64,000 bases of DNA from Nilaparvata lugens (Eukaryota > Arthropoda > Insecta > Hemiptera > Delphacidae), in NCBI RefSeq assembly GCF_014356525.2, contig NC_052511.1, positions 26,778,097 to 26,842,096 of the forward strand, written 5' to 3'. Under the pieces are notes generated by a model that was not told the origin of the DNA, did no database searches, and worked only from the letters and a program-made list of their open reading frames with translations. The position numbers and the translations under genes were made by a program. Positions 55,741 through 64,000 of the stretch are shown here, piece by piece (position 1 is the first letter of the stretch; every line of letters begins with the position of its first letter).

Positions 55741-56035
55741 TTCAACTGTCAGACTTTTCTCTCTATTACTCTTTTTATCCTTTATCCCTTCTCTTGTTCT
55801 TCGTCTTATTCTTATCTTCTTGTTTCTTCAACTTGTTGATGTTATTTTTCTTATTGTCCTCTACCTCATCTGATTTCCTCTCCTACTCCTCCTCCCCCTC
55901 ATCCTACTCATCCTCCCTATCTGATTTCTTCTTCTTCTGCTTTATCATTACCTCCTCGTCCTCCACCTTCTTGTTTTTCTTCTTTCTCTTTTTCTTTTTA
56001 TTCTTGTTCCCTCCTCCCTCCGTTAAACTCACTCT
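55740..56035 (+). repeat. Pyrimidine-rich tract
   Basis: TCTTCTTG/CTCCTCC composition. The 174-codon plus-strand frame starting here is F/L/S-rich for its first two thirds and is compositional. Confidence 0.8.
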
Positions 56036-57630
56036 TCTTGTTGGTGCAAACTTTTCAATTATGCTGAAAGAAATCGAAACTGTGGAAGAATCGGAAGGAA
56101 AGCTTTTTGTGTCGTGTCGGGGTGTGAATCGAATTCCATATTTTCTCATTAGATCTTTCCCGTCTGCACTTTATCTACGACACTTTCATCTGGAAGACTG
56201 TTTCTTTCTTTCAGCTTCAGAAATAAGTACGATGAACTTCTCAGTTTGATCAAGATAAGTAAGTTAAGCTTCGTTTCCATTTTCATTGGGTGAAACGCCT
56301 TTTCAAAGTCCGTTTGGAATTCGAACGCTTCCCAGTTGGACTGCCTTGGTTCTTTTCATTGGCCATAATGTCTTCAACAGACTTTTCGCACTTTTTTCGG
56401 TGAAGATTGAACTTTTCTATTCAATTTTCTATACTCATTATACAAATGCAATTCATATTGACTAGAAGTGGAAATTTGCTCCAAGTACTTGAAATAGCTT
56501 AAACCTACTAACTTTTTATCAATTGAAAAGTTGATAAAAATGATGTTGATAAAGTTGTTATTCCTCTCCAATGATTCCCTCAAAGATATAATAGTGATCC
56601 ATTTCATTATACGTTACTTCGAAAATTTGTAATATTATTTGTAAAATATGGAAACAGGGAGAGTTAATCATACTTCTTTCGAAGGAAATTGTATTATGAA
56701 TGTGAATTTAGTATATCAAATTTTTCAAGAAATGCAGATGAAATTTTACTGAAGTTTCACTAGTCTAGTTATCCTCATTGCCAGCAAAGACTAAATCATA
56801 TTCTGAACATTCTGAATCATATTCGGGAATTAAGCCTGAATTTATCAAAACAATAATAATATGATTAATTTTTGTAAGGAAATACATGCAGTGTAAACCT
56901 TTCTCAGTTTTCAGTTTTTTCTCTTCAGTTTCAGTTTCATCTTCTCTTTTGAAAACCCTGAGAAAGAATTGCCAAAATGGAAAGAAGTACATATTACTAT
57001 ATATTAAATTTGTTCTTATCTCTGTATGTTGCTGGTGTCTCATTTTCATCTCAATTCCTTGTTAAATGCGATTCAACTCATTTTCATCCCCTTTCAAATA
57101 GATGTTGTGTTCTGACATAACACACATTCAAATTCACCAATCATATTGTTCATGTTGCATATAAAACAGCTTCGACTCTACAACACAACTTAGCATTGCT
57201 AATTCCTGTTTGAATGCAACTCAAATTTGATCCCTGCTGAATGAAGCCGTTCTACCGAAAGTGAGCGAAATAAAAATACGACGTATGTTTCAAACAATGT
57301 CAGACAAACAAAACCATGTTGAGAGTATTTTCCTTCAAGTCAAGAATCTTGATTTGCACAATAATATTGTTTGGGCTGTTGTTGAAGTTTCGCAAAATAA
57401 GTGAAGCGATTCTCAAGTGCCTGTTCCAATTCGGGAAAGCGAGGAGCAGTTGAATTAATTTTCCAAACCGACAGGAAAAGCTTGAACGGAAATCCTCTCT
57501 CGAAGTCAGTGCATGCTTTCTCCCACTCTTCAGCTTTTGTTATGATAACGTGATACGTAATCGTAACCTTCTTGATGAATGATATTATTTATGCGTATCA
57601 CTATGATAATGCATGCATTTCCATTTTTGT
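56036..57630. other. Unassigned DNA
   Basis: Nothing recognised. Confidence 0.35.
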
Positions 57631-57631
57631 A

Positions 57632-58113
57632 GTATGTAGATTAGGTTCTGGTATCTGCTTTGACATGACGTCATCTAATGTCCGAACCGTGAAGAGTTTT
57701 TCTTTCATTCAGTATTGTATTTTCAGCTTGAAATATTTAGTAAACTTACTAATTTCCAATTTGAAAAACTTGAATAAATGAACTTATAATGCAAGAACGA
57801 ATTTTTGTATATGCAGTGTTCTTACAGGGGCACATTTGTATGATCTGTTAACACGGTTTTCACAGTCTTATGACCCTGCCATATTACATTAATTCAGAAT
57901 TTTCTTCAGTGAGATTGACTTTAAACTGTCAGCCTTTTTTGAATAGGAAGTGTTGATGTTATTTGTAAGAAATGCTGCCAGTTCAAAATGAGTCTCACGA
58001 AAGCATGTAGATTAGCTCCAGCTGTGTGCCCTTCCTCTGGTGACGTCATCAGCTCACGTGCATACCGTGAAGAGTTTTCCTTTCATTCAGTATTGTATTC
58101 TCCGCTCGAAATC
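57632..58113 (+). repeat. Direct repeat of ~110 bp flanking a MITE
   Basis: GTATGTAGATTAGG...GACGTCATC...CCGTGAAGAGTTTTTCTTTC (57,632-57,745) recurs as GCATGTAGATTAGC...GACGTCATC...CCGTGAAGAGTTTTCCTTTC (58,004-58,113). Both continue ATTCAGTATTGTATT. The second copy begins right after the short MITE at 57,907-57,999. Confidence 0.8.
57907..57999. mobile_element. Short hairpin MITE copy
   Basis: CAGTGAGATTGACTTTAAAC at the left and GCCAGTTCAAAATGAGTCTC at the right, inverse halves, 93 bp. Confidence 0.8.
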
Positions 58114-58198
58114 TTGGAGCATATCAATCGAGTCCATTCAATTCACGCTACGTGTCATTCTCCACCGCTATTTGGTTCAACGGCTTGATTACTGCTAC

Positions 58199-58282
58199 AT
58201 TCAATTCAAACTGTCAGCATTGATTGAATAGGAAGCATTGGAGTTGTTTATAAGGAATGCTGACGGTATAAACTTTGCTGTA
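58199..58282. mobile_element. Short hairpin MITE copy, ends eroded
   Basis: AATTCAAACTGTCAGCATTG (left) against AGGAATGCTGACGGTATAAA (right). Its central part, GATTGAATAGGAAGCATTGG, is the clearest copy of the loop region. Confidence 0.75.
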
Positions 58283-58817
58283 TCTGATTGTAGGAGAGGA
58301 TTGCGTAACGCTATTATGCGAAGACGGGGCACCTTATTTCATAGATATTTATATAGAGTTCACTATTATATATAGTGTAGTTATTATATGGCACTGTGGT
58401 GAACCGCAGTGGAAAACCTTGTCGTACTCTTGACCACATTGGAAACCTCATTGTATGTTGAGAATGAGCTGAATTCGGGTATTGTTGTTACAAGCGTGTT
58501 AATCAAAAGTTTGCTCGGGTTGTTTGCTTGAAAGTGTTTTGAAACTGTATATTGTTGTGTGGCGGAAGTATGCTGTAAAGTTGAGTGTTGAATAATCAAT
58601 TATTTTTTGAGGTTGATGAGGAGTAGAATGGTCGGAAAGAAAATGCCCGGTTACAGAGTCGCCAATAGATATATTGCAGCTTTCATTAATCTTTTATAAC
58701 ATAAACTACAAAAATGAAAGAAACAAGTTCAATCCAAAACTTTCATGAGTGTTTGATCTGCAAATACAATTGAACCATTGCATCTGTTCCATATTTTCTC
58801 TTCCCTTGTATTAATTA
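58283..58817. other. Unassigned DNA
   Basis: Nothing recognised. Confidence 0.3.
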
Positions 58818-59258
58818 CTAGCAGATGACCCGTGCTCCGCAAGGGTCTAATTGAAGCTTGACAAACTGAAAACTTGACCTTCTGAAATCTTAAAGAATTT
58901 AAAATAAGCCTATAAACCAACGTTAGTAAACAGAGAAAGCTTGTATGTCAGAACATGTTTATGTCATATAATTTGACTATACGTCACCGTATGATTTTCA
59001 AGAATGCGATATTTTGCCTACTTTGCACTACAGCCTACGTCACGGCTGCAGTTCCCCCACTCCAATTGCATGTCAAATTAAATACTATAGATGAGTGACC
59101 AACCTTCTGTCTACTATCTTTGCTTATAACCATCCTCGGTAAATCAAAAATCTGTATGCAAAATTTCAAACTTAACTAGCTCAGACGTGATGATGCGTCA
59201 TTCATCTTTTTCCTATCCTGTACGTGTAAGCCAATTCTTTCCTTTATTATCGTATAGA
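58818..59258 (-). mobile_element. Non-autonomous Helitron, family C, longest copy
   Basis: Minus-strand start TCTATACGATAATAAAGGAA (59,258 leftward). The 3' end is CTAG at 58,818, preceded by the hairpin CCCTTGCGGAGCACGGG and followed by T. It shares TGACGCATCATCACGTCTGA with the other copies and is about 441 bp, with roughly 200 bp of extra interior. Confidence 0.82.
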
Positions 59259-60019
59259 TTTTCAATTTCACAAGCTCCTTTTGAGTCATGTGAGTGAACT
59301 TCATTGGGATCTGAGACTTCTTATGTTTAATTCTTTTTTGAGTTGCAGTGAATCTCATATCCAGAATTCACTATTCAATCGATTCATTTGAATAATAATA
59401 CTGAATAAAACACTTGATATTATCTATTTTAAACCTTATAAATTAGCCACAATATCACCCACACAACCACTCAGTAAGTGAATAATAATACTTATAATCC
59501 CCCTACTAATCGGCTCATACTTCTTCCTTGCTGTTTGTTAATTCTATTACTACAGAACTGTATATGTGCAATTTATTAACCGCTACTATGATGAAAGCTT
59601 TTCCTGAATTAAAGAAAAGCGTGTTTCACACAGCAGTGTCACTTAGCGTTGTGTTGTGTTGTGAGTGGCAGTGGCCGATGATGAAAAGCGCTTAGTGGCT
59701 GGGAGCGGATTGCCGGATTGCGTTCCTGGCGAGCAAATAAATTCCGCCGAATAAAAGTATGTTAAGCACTCTGCCTGTTCAAAGTGGATTCTTCAACTAA
59801 TCCGGGTAAATTAAACTGGCTGTAGAAGTGGCGTTTCCTCGCACTCATTTCCTACACTAAATCCTATCTCTTTCCTCCTTTTCCTTCCTTTCTCTGTAGT
59901 TTGTTGCCGGCAAGTTACCTAAATTCGCTCGTTTCCGAGCCCGCACTTGAAAACAACGGTGTAAACGATTTAGTTGCCTTGAATTATTGGAGCGTTATTG
60001 CTGCATGAAAAAGTACAGC
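59259..60019. other. Unassigned DNA with a MITE half
   Basis: CTGCCTGTTCAAAGTGGATT at 59,771 resembles the right half of the short MITE family but has no left half. 59,640-59,760 is GC-richer without a recognisable gene. Confidence 0.35.
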
Positions 60020-60112
60020 TATAGTGAGATTCACTCCTGTCAGGATTGGATGGATAAGGAGCATTTAGTATCTTGTATGAGGTATGCTGACAGTTTAAGG
60101 TGATTTCCTGCA
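60020..60112. mobile_element. Short hairpin MITE copy
   Basis: TATAGTGAGATTCACTCCTG at the left end and TGCTGACAGTTTAAGGTGAT at the right. The loop is more diverged than in other copies. Confidence 0.78.
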
Positions 60113-60335
60113 AAGCTTCTCATTCTGGCCTGATGACTGCTTGTCGTCTCATCTCTTGAAAACTCGGTGATGTTGGTGGCTCATGCGAAGATGCAAAGCA
60201 TGTTGACGGGTAATGAGCTCAGCTACTTACTTAATTAATTAAACATGGTGGCAGAGTTGTTGAGTGCTTGGAATTAGCTGTACAGTCCTGCAATACTGTA
60301 AATAATTATTGAATTAATTTAACTTTATACCTGTA

Positions 60336-60798
60336 CTAGCCATCAGGCTCGCTTCGCTCGCCATATCCAACCTAACAAAGTCAACTCAACTTAATGCGTA
60401 TCTTTGGAAATTTTTCCAAATCCGTTCTTATTGCGCCTCTATTTACTGGTTTTTAGGAGGTCCTGGATAAATGCATTTCAATCTTCAACTTGGTGCCAAC
60501 CTAACAAAGTCAACTCAACTTAATGCCAACCTGACAAAATTTTTAATTTAGTTACCAGAACAACTGTTTCGAAGAGATTATAGTTCTGTATTAACATATG
60601 GTATGGACATTTCAATTATAATTTTAAGATATCGGAATAAGAAGAATATACATGCTAAAAGACGAACTTTAAACCCTTAAAAACCACCCAAAAGATTTCT
60701 TAGTGCGCCTCTATAGGGCCAACTGAACATACCTACCAAATTTGAACGTTTTTGGTCCGGTAGATTTTTAGTTCTGCGAGTGAGTGCCATTTCGCTTT

Positions 60799-60860
<62 letters not shown>
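60336..60860 (-). mobile_element. Non-autonomous Helitron, family B, minus strand
   Basis: The minus-strand 3' end is CTAG (60,336-60,339), followed by T and preceded by the hairpin GGCGAGCGAAGCGAGCC (60,346-60,362), exactly as at 3,601. The body matches 2,460-2,870 of the first copy. The 5' TC end is not visible because the AT-rich start has expanded into a TA repeat. Confidence 0.83.
60799..60860. repeat. (TA)n microsatellite
   Basis: About 31 TA units with one phase break near 60,824, at the position of the Helitron 5' end. Confidence 0.95.
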
Positions 60861-60863
<3 letters not shown>

Positions 60864-63290
60864 GATGAAACTTTTAAATAAATCTCATGAGAAGAGAGAA
60901 TCAACCAGAAAAATTGTAATTACCCTTATAAAATGAAAGAATCTGCTAAAGGAATAGTTAGCGACCGAGCGATAAAGCTTCCTTATCAACAACTGAGTAT
61001 CAGATAAAAGTACCGTTCTGTACTACACATTTTTCTAGAGAATTATTTAATAAAATTATAATTATTTTGCAAATTGAGTACGAATCGTTTATGAATTGCT
61101 CACTGAATTTTGAGGTTACACTTTGTTTACTATTGATCAGATGTTTTGGAGCAGCTCAAACACAGCTGACTGATTCAAAATATCATAAAATGTCATGCCA
61201 GGATTTCATGCAAGCTGTAATATTATTTCTAAAATTAAGAACTATCGATAAAGGACCAAGAATTTCGAATAAAAAATAAAATATATGTATTATTGTTGAA
61301 ATTATTTATTATTCAAGAAATTGTATTATAATATCAAGTATTATTGTAACTAACTAGGTCATAGCATGAACATTATATTACTGATAAGAGCAGCAGAAAT
61401 TAATTATAGCAGTTTCGAACATAATACAAATTGTATAGGAATATTAAATTATTAATTATTGTTTCAACTGAACCACATGGTGAATGAATCTCTTTGGCAA
61501 GTCTAAGCCAATCATATTGCATAGAAATAGCACCAAAAGGGTGATCGTTTGAAAACATCATATGTTAATCTGTTATCAGACAACAAACCTGCCTTATCAT
61601 ATATGCTAGCGCATGTACACTGTATAGAGGAACTCTATCTAGAGAATTAAGTAGTTTAAAGAATTATACAAATTAAGTTATTATTGTAATTAAAGGAATT
61701 ATATTTTACTGCTTGCCACTGACGTCATGCCTACGTCATAATCATCCTACCAATGGCAAATTTTCATGCAAATTAATTACACAGAGATTCTCAGAGAAAA
61801 GGTTCTAGCCAAAAGGCCTAGAAAAAGACAGTCACCTTCCTTTTGAAATCCTCACCAGTGAGACCTCGTTAAAGTTACCAAGACCTATTTGTGAAATTTT
61901 GTTCGATTTTTATATGTTTTATCTGTGAGCCAATATCTTAGGCTATTTTATTTGTTATTTGTAAATTTGTTTCATCAATCGATAATTCAAGAGTTTAAAG
62001 TTCAATTACTCCCTGATTTAATTGGTGAAGGAGATATTTTAAATAAAAATTCCACACGTGCTGAGACCGAAGCCTGGACCGCCGCCGATCAAACGAATTT
62101 GATCCAAAGAAAGAACCACGACCGCCAAGGAGTTTCACGTGAGTCTTAAAATTTAAAAGGGGCCCCAATCTACGCTTCGAAAAATATTACAGTGCAGAAA
62201 ATATAAATTTTTTCTTCGTTAAATTAATGGCCACGCCGTCAAGCGCTTATTAATTATTAAGATCCTAGAATTTATTTGGTATAGAATTTATAAGAACTTG
62301 TAGTTGATTAACTATCCTCCGCTGCCAGAACCACGACCCCGAGCATTTTTAAAATATTTTATAATTTATTTTCACCATTTTTCACAAACTGTTAATTTTA
62401 TCAATTGTAAAATTCTGTCGAATCATGCATGGTGTCATGCAAGTACAAGAATACTTCTAATCATTTTTGTTAATGTTAAATTATTATCGATCTGTAAATC
62501 AAGCTCTGAATCTGCACTGTCAAATCATATATTTTACTATATTATATTTCAATTTTGTTAATTCGTCTTCTGACTTCGATTATTTCTTAAGCCTGTCAAT
62601 TATTGTGTCTGATACGTTCTATATCATCAAGAACCGATCGAATACGATCATTGAAATAATTGAATTAAGCTGGATATTGGAACAGATCTAAGTGGATGTA
62701 GTGTGTGGGGTCAGATCGGGATTATTTATTCTCTGTCCTTACCTGCTCATATATCAGCTTTTATCTGTTACCAACCTCGACTTAGGAGCGAATTCGTCAA
62801 CTGTATAGCAGATGCAGCTGGAGACCATATAATTTCCTACAATAGAGCTTAAAACCCGACAAGACTCTGTTCTCGAAATATATTCCGAACGATATCTGGT
62901 CCTAGTACCCTATCTTAATCCTTCGGAACTTATTAGAGACGCAGTCCCGTAAATTATCTACATCGGGATTTTTACTCGACCTGTATGATTTTATATGTTG
63001 TTTTCATCACAGGTAATAGCTTTAAGATGTCCGTATTCAGTATCTAGCAACCGTGCTTATAAAAAATTTTTATCACTATACAATCTGTCATAAGAAGAAT
63101 CAAGGGTGAGCGAGTGTTATGCCTCCCGCGATTCAGACAATTGTATCGAATCTTGTAGTGAATCGATCAGTCTGGTACTCACTTAGCGTCCACGTACGCT
63201 TTTTCAAAATTTATAACCTCAATACTGGTGACTCAGTACAAGATTCATTATACATGCATCGACCTATCCTTGGAGATGAGAGTGACTCCC
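60861..63290. other. 2.4 kb of unassigned DNA, unlike its neighbours
   Basis: TGTGATGAAAC at 60,861 has a near inverse, GTTTTCATCACA, at 63,000-63,011. TTTAAAAGGGGCCCC at 62,152 resembles a polypurine tract. A frame at 61,992-62,149 encodes LLPDLIGEGDILNKNSTRAE and runs up to a GTGAGT. These hints could mark a long LTR or a large non-autonomous element, but no target duplication, primer-binding site or protein motif was found. 62,700-63,300 has more even base composition than the rest of the window. Confidence 0.3.
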
Positions 63291-63295
63291 CCAGG

Positions 63296-63389
63296 AAAAG
63301 CTTTACATGATTTGGCTAGTAACATGGGGCTATTTGTACTCCACATCAGATTTATTATACTTATGTGAGGCGTGCAAAATAAAAGCTTT

Positions 63390-63445
<56 letters not shown>

Positions 63446-63544
63446 TATGTAAAAGCTTTACATGATTTGGCTAGTAACATGGGGCTATTTGTACTCCACA
63501 TCAGATTTATTATACGTATGTGAGGCGTGTAAAATAAAAGCTTT

Positions 63545-63584
<40 letters not shown>
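63296..63584 (+). repeat. 155-bp tandem duplication with expanded TA tails
   Basis: AAAAGCTTTACATGATTTGG starts at 63,296 and 63,451. Each ~97-bp unit ends AAAAGCTTTACAATATATAT and is followed by a TA run (63,393-63,440 and 63,548-63,584). The two units differ at only a few positions, so the duplication is recent. Confidence 0.93.
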
Positions 63585-63589
<5 letters not shown>

Positions 63590-63599
63590 TAAAAATAAT

Positions 63600-63693
63600 T
63601 TATCCAATTAATTTGATTATCATTAATAATATATCATTTGATTAAATGATATATTATTAGAATAAGATAAAACAATATTAGTATCGTCAGCAA
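63600..63693 (-). pseudogene. LINE reverse transcriptase scrap carrying motif C
   Basis: The minus strand reads IFFADDTNIVLSYSNNISFN. F/Y-ADDT is the catalytic motif C of Jockey/CR1-like reverse transcriptases (compare ILSYADDTTLVFS at 42.4 kb). The frame stops within a few codons downstream. It is too short to place in a named element. Confidence 0.65.
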
Positions 63694-63785
63694 AAAAGAT
63701 CTGGTCGGAACGAGATTTGAACCTGGGTCGCACAGTGTGATAAACTACGCTCTAACCGACTTGAACACCATGCCGGTGTAAAGAG
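63694..63785 (-). mobile_element. tRNA-like SINE head
   Basis: The minus strand contains A-box-like TGTTCAAGTCGGTTAGAGCG (63,749-63,768) and B-box-like GGTTCAAATCT (63,713-63,723), spaced as in a tRNA. T-stem and loop residues are plausible, but the acceptor stem is poor. A degenerate tRNA or SINE head, directly next to the LINE scrap. Confidence 0.55.
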
Positions 63786-64000
63786 GTTGAAAGTGGATGC
63801 GAAAAAGTAGGAACATGAAATGCTGTATCTTCAAAGTTACGTAAAAGTAACTTTTGAGGTTATTCTACGGTTTTTTAAATATTACAAAAAAACCGGAGGT
63901 CTTACCAAAAATCGTTACACATACGTTTCTGCGCCTTGTTTCAAAGAACTTGCATACCAAATTTCATCAAAATCGGACAATAACTGCGACTGTAACTGCG
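63786..64000 (+). repeat. Dispersed-repeat edge
   Basis: CATACCAAATTTCATCAAAA followed by TCGGACAATAACTGCGACTG resembles the TTTCGTGAAAATCGTTAGAG type of repeat at 950-990. It is cut by the window end. Confidence 0.4.

Noticed and set aside
63694..63785. Functional tRNA gene on the minus strand
   Set aside because: A and B boxes are recognisable but degenerate, and the acceptor stem is not convincing.

Overview
This is a eukaryotic, AT-rich, repeat-dense nuclear window. I found no prokaryotic gene, no operon and no long intact host coding region. Everything that can be named with confidence is transposable-element DNA: non-LTR retrotransposon (LINE) remnants, Helitron ends, inverted-repeat DNA transposons and MITEs, tRNA-headed SINE-like pieces, and microsatellites. 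The mix (TA-flanked hairpin MITEs, Jockey/CR1-like and RTE-like LINEs, Harbinger, short Helitrons) looks like an insect. A hemipteran such as a planthopper is my guess from the repeat style, not something proved by the sequence. The most economical reading is intergenic DNA or the inside of a very large intron.

Layout. 0-4 kb: edge of a LINE RT fragment (minus), a ~620 bp palindromic element, then a Helitron (2,436-3,627) followed at once by a second related copy. 4-14.6 kb: long pyrimidine-rich tracts, one tRNA-headed SINE-like piece (minus), and a Harbinger-like element with TTA target duplication (8,353-9,099). 14.6-16.3 kb: a degenerate CCAAT-motif array split by a 1.15 kb element that carries a 166-bp tandem repeat. 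16-31 kb: mostly featureless AT-rich DNA with MITEs (19.85, 20.35, 28.28 and 29.58-30.40 kb), a second 166-bp-repeat element (minus, 27 kb) and purine- or pyrimidine-rich tracts. 32-37 kb: a purine-rich tract and weak exon candidates. 37.4-44 kb: three LINE remnants, a Helitron, and a MITE nested inside one LINE. 44-51 kb: simple sequence, a 215 bp near-perfect hairpin, one MITE. 51.2-53.8 kb: a Helitron and an RTE-like LINE inserted into the centre of a second palindromic element, with an 8-bp target duplication. 54-64 kb: tandem splice-donor candidates, a cluster of short hairpin MITEs (57.9-60.1 kb), two minus-strand Helitrons, expanded TA repeats, and a LINE RT scrap joined to a tRNA-like head at the right edge.

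How the parts relate. Two MITE size classes (about 95 bp, and 217-819 bp) share the same outer end, TATAGTGAG(A/G)T(T/C)CAC, so they were probably moved by one TA-targeting transposase that is not encoded here. The two Helitron families end in unrelated hairpins, but both close on a GNA triloop and both end in CTAG. The two RTE-like LINEs share a 3' end with purine-rich triplet tails instead of poly(A), and both lie between target-site duplications. Nested insertions give a relative order: the palindromic element and the 41.7-kb LINE are older than the insertions inside them.

Possible host coding sequence is limited to weak candidates with splice-like borders (36,882-36,935, 33,272-33,496, the donors at 54,207 and 54,219, and a few others). 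Most open frames of 60-150 codons lie in pyrimidine- or purine-rich DNA that lacks TAA/TAG/TGA for compositional reasons, and they should not be taken as genes.
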